In this document: positions 1 to 7,219 of the stretch, one piece after another | Numbering within the stretch: position 1 is the stretch's first letter | Layout: the number at the start of each line of letters is the position of its first letter | Program-made: the position numbers and the translations under genes | DNA from: Clostridia bacterium | Lineage (GTDB): Bacteria; Bacillota; Clostridia; Oscillospirales; CAG-272 | DNA length: 12,970 nucleotides | Reading direction: 5' to 3' | NCBI GenBank assembly: GCA_017648425.1 | Contig: JAGCJD010000187.1 | Location: forward strand, 1 to 12,970 | The notes under the pieces: model-generated | What the model was told of the DNA's origin: nothing | Databases searched by the model: none | The model's input: the letters and a program-made list of their open reading frames with translations, nothing else

Positions 1-1037
1 ATTTTAAGATCGAAAAGTCCCTTATCCATCTTGATTACAGGGATAGTCGTTTCGGTCTGAAGTCCTGCTACCTCGTGGTAAATGGTCATAGGACCGCCAA
101 CAGTTCCGTTCCAGCACTCAGTGGAAGGAATACGAAGGCTTCCCTTAGTACCCATGATTATCGTGTCACCGGGGGTGTCAAGGTTCATAGCCCATGCTAT
201 ACGGAAGTCAAGGATTATACCGCCTTCAAGACGAATGAAAGCAGCAGCAAAGTCGTCAACGCTGAAATCCTTGGAGTGTTGAAGCTTCATGTCGTCAGCA
301 TAACCGCTGTAATTGGGATCCTTTCCGAAGAAATCGGACTTGTATCCGGAAACTGTCAAAGGCTTGGGATAACCAATTGCGTTGAGCACCATGTCAAGTG
401 AGTAGCAACCGATATCACCAAGAGCTCCAACACCTGCGGTCTCGTCCTTAATGAATGTTCCACCGAACGGAGTAGGAATACCTCTGCGGCGTCCGCCACC
501 CGTCTGAATGTAGTATATCTGACCGAGCTCACCGCTCTCACAGATCTTCTTTATCTGCTGCATATTAGCGTCCATTCTGGGCTGGAAGCCGATAGAAAGA
601 ACCTTTCCGCTCTTCTTTTCAGCCTTCATTACCTCAACAGCCTCGTCAAGGGTTACGGTAAAGGGCTTTTCGAGAAGTACATTTACACCCTTGTTAAGAG
701 CGTAGATAGCGGGCTCTGCGTGCTGACGGTTGTAGGTACAGATAGAAACTGCATCGAGTTTAAGGCTCTCGTCATCAAGCATCTCCTTGTGTGAAGCGTA
801 GTCAGTCTTTGCGTTCTCAATTCCGAACTTCTTCATGAACTCCGCTGCCTTACCGGGAACAATGTCCGCACCTGCAACGATCTCAACATCAGGCTGGTTT
901 GCAAATGCCTTCATATGAGCTCCTGCGATCCAACCGCAGCCTATAATACCAACGCGAACCTTTCTGTTAGCATCGATAGCCGTGCCATTGCTCTGGGCTG
1001 TAAAATCGTTAAGCCCACTCATTGAATTGTCTGCCAT
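1..1037 (-). CDS. Gfo/Idh/MocA-family NAD(P)-dependent oxidoreductase (C-terminus cut by window edge)
   Basis: I read an open frame of 345 codons from the ATG at 1037 to the left edge without a stop; the C-terminus is missing. The frame starts after a good AGGAGG ribosome site. Residues about 27-46 (VRVGIIGCGWIAGAHMKAF) are a Rossmann GxGxxx-type dinucleotide fold and residues 123-126 are EKPF, the hallmark lysine motif of this family. Near residue 205 a GDIGCYSLD stretch matches the family's D-x-G-x-(H/Y)-x-x-D catalytic segment with tyrosine in the histidine position, as in glucose-fructose-oxidoreductase-like members. The first roughly 25 residues are a polar leader with no signal peptide I would trust. 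Members oxidise or reduce sugars, inositols or their derivatives with NAD(P). It lies 28 bases downstream of a sugar isomerase-like gene on the same strand, so the two are likely cotranscribed and act on the same sugar. The substrate cannot be read from the sequence. Family assignment is firm. Confidence 0.9.
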   Translation of the reverse strand, partial: MADNSMSGLNDFTAQSNGTAIDANRKVRVGIIGCGWIAGAHMKAFANQPDVEIVAGADIVPGKAAEFMKKFGIENAKTDYASHKEMLDDESLKLDAVSICTYNRQHAEPAIYALNKGVNVLLEKPFTVTLDEAVEVMKAEKKSGKVLSIGFQPRMDANMQQIKKICESGELGQIYYIQTGGGRRRGIPTPFGGTFIKDETAGVGALGDIGCYSLDMVLNAIGYPKPLTVSGYKSDFFGKDPNYSGYADDMKLQHSKDFSVDDFAAAFIRLEGGIILDFRIAWAMNLDTPGDTIIMGTKGSLRIPSTECWNGTVGGPMTIYHEVAGLQTETTIPVIKMDKGLFDLK

Positions 1038-1065
1038 TTTTTATTCCTCCTAAAAATATATTAAA

Positions 1066-1878
1066 TTAATATCCGAGTGTCTTCAGATATTCTCTGCTCT
1101 TTGCAATGCACTCCATGGGAGTAAGTCCCATAGAGGGGTTATCCTGCTCAACTACTACCCATGTAGCGCCCGACTCCTCAGCTGCTTTGAGTATCTCGGG
1201 GAAATTCTGTACTCCGCTTCCAACAGGTCTGAACTCAAAATTGCTGGGGCGCTTAGGAGCTACCTTGTCAATTCCGATAAGCTCGTACATATCGTCAGAC
1301 TTCTCACCGTAAAAGTCTTTAAGATGAACAACAGGGCATCTGCCTGCATACTTTCTGATATAGCCTGCGGGATTTTCTCCACCAACATTTACCCAACAGC
1401 AGTCAAGCTCTGTTTGGAGAAGATCAGCGCTCACCTCATCATAAAGCACATCAAGCGCGTACTTTCCGTCAAGCTTCATAAATTCAAAGTCATGGTTGTG
1501 ATAAAGAAGCGTCATGCCAAGCTCTTTGGCAGCCGCGCCTATCTTTTTGATATTTTCAATTACCTCTGCGAACATTTCAGTTCCGGGACGGTGCTCAGGA
1601 ATAAGATAAGGAACGACAACAAACTTACAACCTATCGTCTTGTAGGCTTTAAGAATATTGATATCCTTTACCATGTCAACATAAGGAACATGAGCAGAGA
1701 TCGGAACAAGACCTATCTCATCGCACATTTTCTTGATTTCCTCGGGGTTTTTGTCAAAAAGCCCCGCAAACTCAACTCCGTCATAACCCATGCTCTTAAC
1801 GCGTTCAAGGACAGATCTCATGTCCTCCTTCATGTCGTCACGCACGGAATAAAGCTGTACTGCTACCGGCAATGCCAT
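1066..1878 (-). CDS. Sugar phosphate isomerase/epimerase-like TIM barrel protein
   Basis: This 270-residue protein belongs to the xylose isomerase-like TIM barrel (AP endonuclease 2) superfamily, which isomerises or epimerises sugars and inositol derivatives, usually with a bound divalent metal. The start ATG follows a GGAGG ribosome site about 8 bases upstream. Visible motifs are an N-terminal VQLYSVRD strand (residues 7-14), H63 in the ISAH strand, HNHDFEF at 127-133, ELDCCW at 157-162 with E157 and D159, VHLKD at 184-188, a PVGSG segment and a late VVVEQD strand. These correspond to the usual metal and substrate positions of the fold. The length is normal for a single-domain member. It is the first gene of a minus-strand operon with the Gfo/Idh/MocA oxidoreductase, a pairing common in inositol and unusual-sugar catabolism. 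No transporter or regulator for the sugar is visible here. The superfamily is firm; the reaction is unknown. Confidence 0.88.
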   Translation of the reverse strand: MALPVAVQLYSVRDDMKEDMRSVLERVKSMGYDGVEFAGLFDKNPEEIKKMCDEIGLVPISAHVPYVDMVKDINILKAYKTIGCKFVVVPYLIPEHRPGTEMFAEVIENIKKIGAAAKELGMTLLYHNHDFEFMKLDGKYALDVLYDEVSADLLQTELDCCWVNVGGENPAGYIRKYAGRCPVVHLKDFYGEKSDDMYELIGIDKVAPKRPSNFEFRPVGSGVQNFPEILKAAEESGATWVVVEQDNPSMGLTPMECIAKSREYLKTLGY

Positions 1879-1916
1879 TTGAATATACCTCCAAATAATA
1901 AATATTTTGTAGTTTT

Positions 1917-1945
1917 ATTATAAAACAAAGAAAATTCGATTACAA
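1917..1945 (-). promoter_or_regulatory. Probable sigma-A promoter for the isomerase-oxidoreductase operon
   Basis: On the minus strand there is a TTGTAA -35 box (1940-1945) and a perfect TATAAT -10 box (1917-1922), separated by 17 bases. Transcription would start near 1910, leaving a leader of about 30 bases with the GGAGG ribosome site of the isomerase gene. The promoter lies in the 118-base gap after the thymidylate kinase gene, where I found no convincing intrinsic terminator, so some read-through from the birA-tmk operon is possible. Confidence 0.5.
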
Positions 1946-1996
1946 GTCAAAATACCATTTTTTATAGACAAATGTTGTCATATTTATATAATTCCG

Positions 1997-2620
1997 TTAC
2001 AGTATCTCCCCAACTGTCAACATTATGTCATCTGCGACCTCTTTTTGCGTCCTATAACCGTCAACAACATAAATTCGGTCTGTTTTTTTGAGATCCTCTA
2101 TAACAGACAAAAATTGTTTTCTTACACTCGTAAGCGTTTCAACATTTTCGTATATCTCCACACTACTTCTACCACGGGATATGCGTTCAAGGCTCTGCTC
2201 GGGAAGCAGGTCAACATATATGCACAAATCGGGTTTACGAATGTCGGGACAATCTATATTCATAGACTTTACCCAGCCGTAATCCGTTGAGTGTCCCTGA
2301 TAAGCAAGGGTTGAATAATAATATCTGTCGCATATTACGGTGATCCCCGCCTCAACAAGCGCGTCTATACCGTTTTCGGGGTGCTTGTTGTGAGCTATCC
2401 TGTCCTCTACGAACATAAGCGCCATCTCGCACTCTCTCCTTTTTATCTCACCGCCCAACGCCTGACGCAACAGTTTTCCCGAAGGCAACTCGGTTGGCTC
2501 TGCCGTAAGAAAGACCTTGTGCCCCATCTTTTCCAAAGCGTCCGCCAAAATTTTAGCCTGTGTCGTTTTACCCGAGCCGTCAATTCCCTCAAAAACTATA
2601 AATTTTCCCTTGTTACTCAT
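1997..2620 (-). CDS. tmk: Thymidylate kinase (dTMP kinase-like P-loop nucleotide kinase)
   Basis: This 207-residue cytosolic kinase would phosphorylate dTMP to dTDP with ATP, in DNA precursor synthesis. The P-loop is GIDGSGKTT at residues 12-20, the nucleotide-binding DRY is at 98-100 (CDRYYYSTLAYQG), and a VEDRIAH stretch at 71-77 matches the conserved helix. The usual TREPGGT substrate segment reads TAEPTELPSGK at 39-49, closer to the EPT-x-x-PxG form I associate with archaeal-type thymidylate kinases. The LID region near residue 150 (SRGRSSVEIYEN) is also divergent. It could therefore be a second, non-housekeeping paralogue or a kinase for a related deoxynucleotide. The start overlaps the stop of the upstream biotin ligase gene by four bases (ATGA), so the two are translationally coupled. 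The family is firm; strict dTMP specificity is less sure. Confidence 0.86.
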   Translation of the reverse strand: MSNKGKFIVFEGIDGSGKTTQAKILADALEKMGHKVFLTAEPTELPSGKLLRQALGGEIKRRECEMALMFVEDRIAHNKHPENGIDALVEAGITVICDRYYYSTLAYQGHSTDYGWVKSMNIDCPDIRKPDLCIYVDLLPEQSLERISRGRSSVEIYENVETLTSVRKQFLSVIEDLKKTDRIYVVDGYRTQKEVADDIMLTVGEIL

Positions 2621-3423
2621 CGGTATCCACCCCCGTCATTTATCCTTAATGTTATTTCTCCGCTTCTGAGCGTTACCGCGCCGTCCTTACATTTTACAAT
2701 AAGTCCGCCCGCATCGTCTATTTCCTCGGCAACACCCTCAAAGGTGTCGCCGTTTCTCGCAAACACGACCGTGCGCCCTAACACGCATGAGCGCCTCCTG
2801 TACTCGTCCATATAAGACACATCGCCTTTTTCAAAAAGCCCTTGGCAGATGTCAAATACTCCAACGAAAATATCAAGCGCAAGCCTTGCTCTCAGCTCGT
2901 CCTCTTTTCCGAGCGATAAGCTTCCCGCAATTCCTGCAAGCTCGATAGGAAAGCTCGCTGTGCTTACATTCACACCTATTCCTATCGTCAAAAAGCACCT
3001 CTCGCCTACGCAAAATGTCTGCGTTATTATTCCGCATACTTTCAGACCGTCAGCGTATATATCGTTTACCCATTTTATTTTGCAATCCTTGTCCGTCACA
3101 CGCTCTATCGCCTCGGCAACCGCCACAGCGCACGCTGAGGTCACACAAGCAGTATCTGTCATAGCCCTGCCCGTAATGTCGAGCAGAAGCGTCATATATA
3201 TTCCTGTTCCCGACGGAGAAAAAAAGCTCCGCCCCAAGCGTCCCCTGCCCTCGCTTTGCGAATTGGCTATAAAAAGCGCGGGCGCTGTGCCATTGGCAAG
3301 AGCGTGTTCCCTTGCCGCCTCCTGCGTAGAATTTATACTCAAAAACGAATAAAGCTCAACACTGCGGGACAAAAGCGCGTCACTGCCACCAATGCCGAGA
3401 AAATCCTCAGTCACATTCTCCAT
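2617..3423 (-). CDS. birA: Biotin--[acetyl-CoA-carboxylase] ligase, group I (no DNA-binding domain)
   Basis: This enzyme activates biotin with ATP to biotinyl-AMP and attaches it to a lysine of the biotin carboxyl carrier of biotin-dependent carboxylases. From the ATG at 3423 the protein has 268 residues. GRGRLGRSFFSP at 59-70 is the adenylate-binding loop, KWVND at 117-121 is the KWPND biotin-binding motif with valine for proline, K128 in GLKVCG is the candidate catalytic lysine, and TIGIGVNV follows. A small C-terminal beta domain fills the last roughly 50 residues. There is no N-terminal winged helix, so it is unlikely to be a repressor. The frame can be extended 16 codons to an ATG at 3471, but that stretch contains the promoter (-10 at 3456-3461), while ATG 3423 has a GGTGAGGA ribosome site 7 bases upstream. 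I therefore chose 3423. It is the first gene of an operon with the thymidylate kinase. Confidence 0.92.
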   Translation of the reverse strand: MENVTEDFLGIGGSDALLSRSVELYSFLSINSTQEAAREHALANGTAPALFIANSQSEGRGRLGRSFFSPSGTGIYMTLLLDITGRAMTDTACVTSACAVAVAEAIERVTDKDCKIKWVNDIYADGLKVCGIITQTFCVGERCFLTIGIGVNVSTASFPIELAGIAGSLSLGKEDELRARLALDIFVGVFDICQGLFEKGDVSYMDEYRRRSCVLGRTVVFARNGDTFEGVAEEIDDAGGLIVKCKDGAVTLRSGEITLRINDGGGYR

Positions 3424-3455
3424 AAAGAAATCCTCACCGTTCTTTTGTTGATAAT

Positions 3456-3484
3456 AGTATAGCATACTCAACCGAAATTTTCAA
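3456..3484 (-). promoter_or_regulatory. Strong sigma-A promoter for birA-tmk
   Basis: On the minus strand a TTGAAA -35 box (3479-3484) and a TATACT -10 box (3456-3461) are 17 bases apart, and the -10 is preceded by TGC, giving an extended -10 element. Transcription would start near 3449, about 26 bases before the birA ATG at 3423. This overrules the longer birA reading frame starting at 3471, whose first codons would not be transcribed. Confidence 0.72.
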
Positions 3485-3575
3485 CACCAAAACCAAATTA
3501 CACAAAACTATCACATAAAAATCATTAATTATTTGTAGAAAAGATTTTAGCGTTCACGAAATGTTTAAAATTATA

Positions 3576-3589
3576 TGGTATAATATAAT
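3576..3589 (+). promoter_or_regulatory. Probable promoter of the Gld-like ABC operon
   Basis: An extended -10 element TGGTATAAT lies at 3576-3584, and a second overlapping TATAAT lies at 3584-3589. No good -35 box sits 17 bases upstream; the nearest is TTCACG at 3553-3558 with an overlong 20-base spacer, so recognition would lean on the extended -10 or on an activator. The region back to 3485 is shared with the divergent birA promoter. The start near 3591-3596 gives a leader of about 45 bases to the ATG at 3639. Confidence 0.5.
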
Positions 3590-3638
3590 ATCTATCTCTA
3601 TATTTAAGACAAAAAACAAGAAAGGAAATCTTTTGATC

Positions 3639-4733
3639 ATGATAAAGATCGATCATCTGGTAAAAAACTACGGCTCCAACTGCGCCGTTGACGACATCAG
3701 CTTTGAGGTCGGCAAGGGTGAGATAGTTGGATTGCTCGGTCCTAACGGAGCGGGAAAAAGTACTACCATGAATATACTTACGGGCTACCTTTCCTCAACC
3801 TCGGGAAGCGTATCGGTAGCAGGGCTCAATGTGCTGGATAACCCCTTGGAAGCAAAAAAGCACATCGGCTATCTGCCCGAGCAACCACCTCTGTATCTCG
3901 ACATGACCGTTGAGGAATATCTCATATTCAATTACGAGCTCAAAGGCTGTAAGCTGAACAGAACAAAGCACCTTGAAGAGATATGCGAGGTCGTTAAGAT
4001 AAAGGATGTGTACAAGCGCGTTATAAAAAACCTCTCCAAGGGATATCGCCAGAGAGTAGGAATAGCGCAGGCTCTTATCGGAAGCCCCGAGGTCATAATA
4101 TTTGACGAGCCTACCGTTGGACTTGACCCCAAGCAAATAATAGAGGTCCGCAACCTCCTCCGCAAGCTCGGACGCGACCATACCGTTATTCTGTCAACCC
4201 ATATCCTCCAAGAGGTTCAGGCAGTCTGCGACAGAATAGTTATTATAAATAAAGGAAAAATAGTCGCTGACGAAAAAACCGAAAATATAACCCGCGCAGT
4301 CGAGAGCAGCAGACGTTTCAACGCAAAAATAAGCGGTCCTCAAAAGGAGGTTCTCGCAATGCTCCGCTCGCAGTCAGGCATAGTACATGTCGAGGCGCTT
4401 CCTCAAAGAGACGGAGATGCTTATTCGTATCTCATTGAGAGCGATGTTGGAATAGATGTAAGAAAAAGCCTTTTCTTTGCGCTTGCAGAAAAGAGATGGC
4501 CGCTCATAGGTCTTGAATCAATGGGCATGAGCCTTGAAGACATCTTTATCGCGATAGTTGACCAAAGCTCTCCAAAGAACCGTTACGAGAGAGGCAAACG
4601 AACCAGGAATGTAAAGGCAGAGGCAGAGCAGGAGATAGCAAAGAGCATAATGAGCAATACAAGCAAGAGCGGCTCAGCGCGCTTCTCAGCCCTTTTCGAT
4701 GAAGATAACAACTCCAAAGAAAACGATAACTAA
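3639..4733 (+). CDS. ABC transporter ATP-binding protein, GldA/NosF-like
   Basis: This ATPase should energise the permease encoded next to it. Numbered from the ATG at 3639 (364 residues), it has Walker A GPNGAGKST at 34-42, Q-loop Q82, signature LSKGYRQR at 132-139, Walker B VIIFDE at 152-157, D-loop GLD at 161-163 and switch H188, so every catalytic element is intact. The signature is LSKGY rather than LSGGQ, typical of the ABC-2/Gld/Nos branch. After an accessory C-terminal region there is a charged, low-complexity tail at about 309-364, with no recognised domain. The frame can be extended 26 codons upstream to an ATG at 3561, but those codons cover the extended -10 promoter; ATG 3639 has an AAAGGAAA site about 10 bases upstream and begins the standard MIKIDHLVKNYG strand. 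The gene starts a four-gene operon. Role in an ABC-2 type exporter or membrane-remodelling complex is inferred from family. Confidence 0.92.
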   Translation: MIKIDHLVKNYGSNCAVDDISFEVGKGEIVGLLGPNGAGKSTTMNILTGYLSSTSGSVSVAGLNVLDNPLEAKKHIGYLPEQPPLYLDMTVEEYLIFNYELKGCKLNRTKHLEEICEVVKIKDVYKRVIKNLSKGYRQRVGIAQALIGSPEVIIFDEPTVGLDPKQIIEVRNLLRKLGRDHTVILSTHILQEVQAVCDRIVIINKGKIVADEKTENITRAVESSRRFNAKISGPQKEVLAMLRSQSGIVHVEALPQRDGDAYSYLIESDVGIDVRKSLFFALAEKRWPLIGLESMGMSLEDIFIAIVDQSSPKNRYERGKRTRNVKAEAEQEIAKSIMSNTSKSGSARFSALFDEDNNSKENDN

Positions 4734-4751
4734 TGAAAGGAACGAAACAAA

Positions 4752-5498
4752 ATGTTTGCAATATATAAAAAAGAGCTCCGTTCTTACTTTATAAACGCCA
4801 TAGGATATGTTTTCGTAGGAGTATTTTTGGCAGCCGCGGCAATACTTTGCTGCTACACAACACTCGGTAGCCAGTCGTATGATGCATCATCTTACTTCAC
4901 AATGCTGATATTCGCGTTTATAATTCTTATACCGCTTCTCACAATGAAGCTGTTTGCCGAGGAAAAGAAATTGCGTACCGAGCAGCTACTGCTTACAGCC
5001 CCCGTTTCAATATGGGAAATGGTACTTGGAAAATTCCTTGCGGCGTTCACACTGTTCACAGGCTGCGTTCTTGTATCCTGCATAAACTTCTTCCCTCTTT
5101 ACTCATACGCAAGAGCGGAAAGAGCAGAGGCAACCTACTCCGAGCTTCATATAGGGCCGGTAACCGCTGAGATAATCTCCTGCCTCATTGGAATAATTCT
5201 TTTGGGCGCGGCGTTTATCTCTATCGGACTTTTCGTATCGTCACTTACCGAGAACCAGCTTGCAGCTGCGGTCGTAACCGTTTCGATAATATTCGTAATG
5301 CTCATACTCGACATGGTAAACAAATACATTGATGTGTACGCTATACGCTTTGTTATAAGCTGGATATGCGTGCTCAGCCGCTTCTCCAACTTTACAAACG
5401 GAATGCTGGAATTCTCGTCAATACTGTATTACCTGTCCATAACGGGAGTATTCCTTATGCTCACGGTGCGCATCTATGACAAGCGCCGTTGGGGCTGA
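4752..5498 (+). CDS. ABC-2 type permease, GldF/NosY-like
   Basis: This 248-residue protein is the membrane subunit of the Gld-like ABC complex. I see six hydrophobic segments, at about 16-38, 48-66, 92-115, 133-160, 170-189 and 222-240. Between the second and third lies a cytosolic stretch at 67-94 (LFAEEKKLRTEQLLLTAPVS and onwards), which matches the E-E-x-x-x-x-T-x-x-x-L-x-x-x-P coupling motif of GldF/NosY permeases. The first residues, MFAIYKKELRSYF, form the amphipathic N-terminal helix usual in the family. It begins 18 bases after the ATPase stop, with an AAAGGAA ribosome site. It has the usual length for a half-permease, so a dimer with two ATPase copies is expected. The transported substrate is not deducible. 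Confidence 0.91.
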   Translation: MFAIYKKELRSYFINAIGYVFVGVFLAAAAILCCYTTLGSQSYDASSYFTMLIFAFIILIPLLTMKLFAEEKKLRTEQLLLTAPVSIWEMVLGKFLAAFTLFTGCVLVSCINFFPLYSYARAERAEATYSELHIGPVTAEIISCLIGIILLGAAFISIGLFVSSLTENQLAAAVVTVSIIFVMLILDMVNKYIDVYAIRFVISWICVLSRFSNFTNGMLEFSSILYYLSITGVFLMLTVRIYDKRRWG

Positions 5499-5524
5499 TA
5501 GGAAAGAAAGGCAGGTAAACAAAT

Positions 5525-7219
5525 ATGAAAATAAAAGCATCTACTGGGCGTAAGCTCCGCTACGGAGGAATGTCAGCGCTTATAACGGCGCTGATAATCG
5601 CCATCGTTATAATAGTGAATGTTATTTTCTCCGCTCTCTCACAAAAGTTTTTGTGGTATGTAGACCTTACCCCCGAGCTTCTCTATTCCATGTCGGACGA
5701 GGCGCTTGATATAATCGAAAACGGAGATGACAAGTTCGACTCGCTCTCCCCTATCGAAATGGTGGACAAGATAAGAGAGGAAAAACTCGCAGAAGATCCA
5801 AGCTTCGATTCCTCATCACTTATGATAAACATTATCTTCTGTAACGATCCCGACACGATTGACGAAAACTCAGCGCAGAGATATGTACACTACACAGCGC
5901 TTGAACTTGAAGAAAAGTTCCCCGACTATATCAATGTGGATTACTATAACATTATCAGAAATCCCTCGTCCGTATCGAGATTTAAGACCAATTCCCTTTC
6001 AAGAATATACACGACCAGCGTTATCATTGAATTTGGAACTGAATTCAGAATAAGAGAGATAAATTCCTTCTTCACCTTTGACGAAACCACAAGCGAAGAG
6101 CCTTGGGCATATAACGGTGAAAAGGCGTTCACCTCGTCAATACTTGCAGTTACCAGAGCAGAATCTCCCATAGCTTGTATAACAACAAACCACGGAGAGA
6201 GCTTTACTGATTATGAGTATATCAACACACTTGTTGACGCAGGCTATATCGTTCAGGAGCTCGACCTCAGATATCAGGAAATACCCGAAAAGTGCAGACT
6301 TATAGTCATATTCGATCCCAAGAGCGATTTTAGTGTAATAGACGGAGTTTCCGAGGTAGATGAAATATCCAAGCTTGACGATTTTCTTGACGGAACCAAT
6401 TCCTTGATGGTATTCATGTCACCTGAAACTCAAAGACTTGACAAGCTTGAGGAATACCTTGAGGAATGGGGAGTTAAATTTGACAGACACACCGACAACG
6501 GCGGACAGGAAATATCCCACCTTATAAAGGACTCCTCTCAGTCGCTCACAGTTGACGGCTACACCTTCAAGGCTGACTATGTCACCACAGGACTTGGCGG
6601 AACCCTTACAAAGGACATGAGAAGTCGCCCCGTTGCTCAGAGCGTAATATTCTCAAACGCAATGTCTATTTCCTACTCAGATGTATATAACCCCACACAC
6701 TACGCTCCCACAGACACATCTTCCGAAAATGATGAGGAGTACGATTACGCAACATACGCGAAAAACGGAACCTACCGCTCGATATATGATATATTCACCA
6801 CAAGCGCAAGCGCCGAAGCGTATGCAGGAAATGTTTCAACCCCCGTTCGCAAGGCAACCGAGGTAAACAGAATAAAGCTAATGACCATCACCGAGGAGGC
6901 CAGAAACACTCAGGAGGATAACTACTCCTCTATCAAGGAATCTTCTTATGTAATAGCCTGCGGCTCTACGCAGTTCGCATCAAGCTCACTTCTCCAATCA
7001 AGTGCTTACGGAAACACAGACTTCCTGCTTACCGCGTTGCGCGCGATAGGAAAAGAGCCCGTTCCCGTGGGCCTTACATTCAAGCCCTTTGCGGACTCTA
7101 CCATAGATACCGTAACGACATCGGAGGCAACCCAATATACGGTAGTGCTTGCAGTTATCCCCGCTATTATCGCAATGGCAACGGGCATAGTCGTCATCGT
7201 TAGGAGAAAGAACAGATGA
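5525..7219 (+). CDS. GldG-family ABC auxiliary protein, membrane-anchored at both ends
   Basis: This 564-residue protein resembles the GldG/ABC_transp_aux family found beside GldF-type permeases. One hydrophobic helix lies at about 16-37 and a second at about 540-559, followed by the positive tail RRKNR, so the central roughly 500 residues should be extracytoplasmic. After the first helix, WYVDLTPELLYSMSDEALDI (44-63) matches the family's D-L-T-x-x-x-x-Y-x-x-S-D-E entry motif. A Rossmann-like domain follows, with NHGE at 222-225 (family GHGE), then a strand ending IFDPKSDFS and a loop near MSPETQRLDKLEEYLEEWGV. No lipobox or cleavable signal is apparent. It starts 26 bases after the permease, with an AGGAAAGAAAGGCAGG site, and its stop overlaps the start of the next gene by four bases. 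How such proteins act with the permease is unknown; substrate capture or coupling to the cell envelope is possible. Confidence 0.85.
   Translation: MKIKASTGRKLRYGGMSALITALIIAIVIIVNVIFSALSQKFLWYVDLTPELLYSMSDEALDIIENGDDKFDSLSPIEMVDKIREEKLAEDPSFDSSSLMINIIFCNDPDTIDENSAQRYVHYTALELEEKFPDYINVDYYNIIRNPSSVSRFKTNSLSRIYTTSVIIEFGTEFRIREINSFFTFDETTSEEPWAYNGEKAFTSSILAVTRAESPIACITTNHGESFTDYEYINTLVDAGYIVQELDLRYQEIPEKCRLIVIFDPKSDFSVIDGVSEVDEISKLDDFLDGTNSLMVFMSPETQRLDKLEEYLEEWGVKFDRHTDNGGQEISHLIKDSSQSLTVDGYTFKADYVTTGLGGTLTKDMRSRPVAQSVIFSNAMSISYSDVYNPTHYAPTDTSSENDEEYDYATYAKNGTYRSIYDIFTTSASAEAYAGNVSTPVRKATEVNRIKLMTITEEARNTQEDNYSSIKESSYVIACGSTQFASSSLLQSSAYGNTDFLLTALRAIGKEPVPVGLTFKPFADSTIDTVTTSEATQYTVVLAVIPAIIAMATGIVVIVRRKNR

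Noticed and set aside
75..541. Short plus- and minus-strand open frames within the oxidoreductase region
   Set aside because: The minus-strand frame from 1037 gives an uninterrupted Gfo/Idh/MocA protein through this region, so the others are shadows.
1324..1923. 199-codon plus-strand open frame opposite the sugar isomerase gene
   Set aside because: It is the antisense shadow of a gene with clear family motifs, has no ribosome site or recognisable domain, and runs through the operon promoter.
1879..1996. Possible terminator after the thymidylate kinase gene
   Set aside because: The only hairpin (1967-1979) has a 5-base stem and is followed on the minus strand by A residues rather than a T tract.
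3485..3638. A riboswitch or small RNA in the divergent gap before the ABC operon
   Set aside because: The leader after the predicted start is about 45 bases and very AT-rich, with no extended helices or known riboswitch core.
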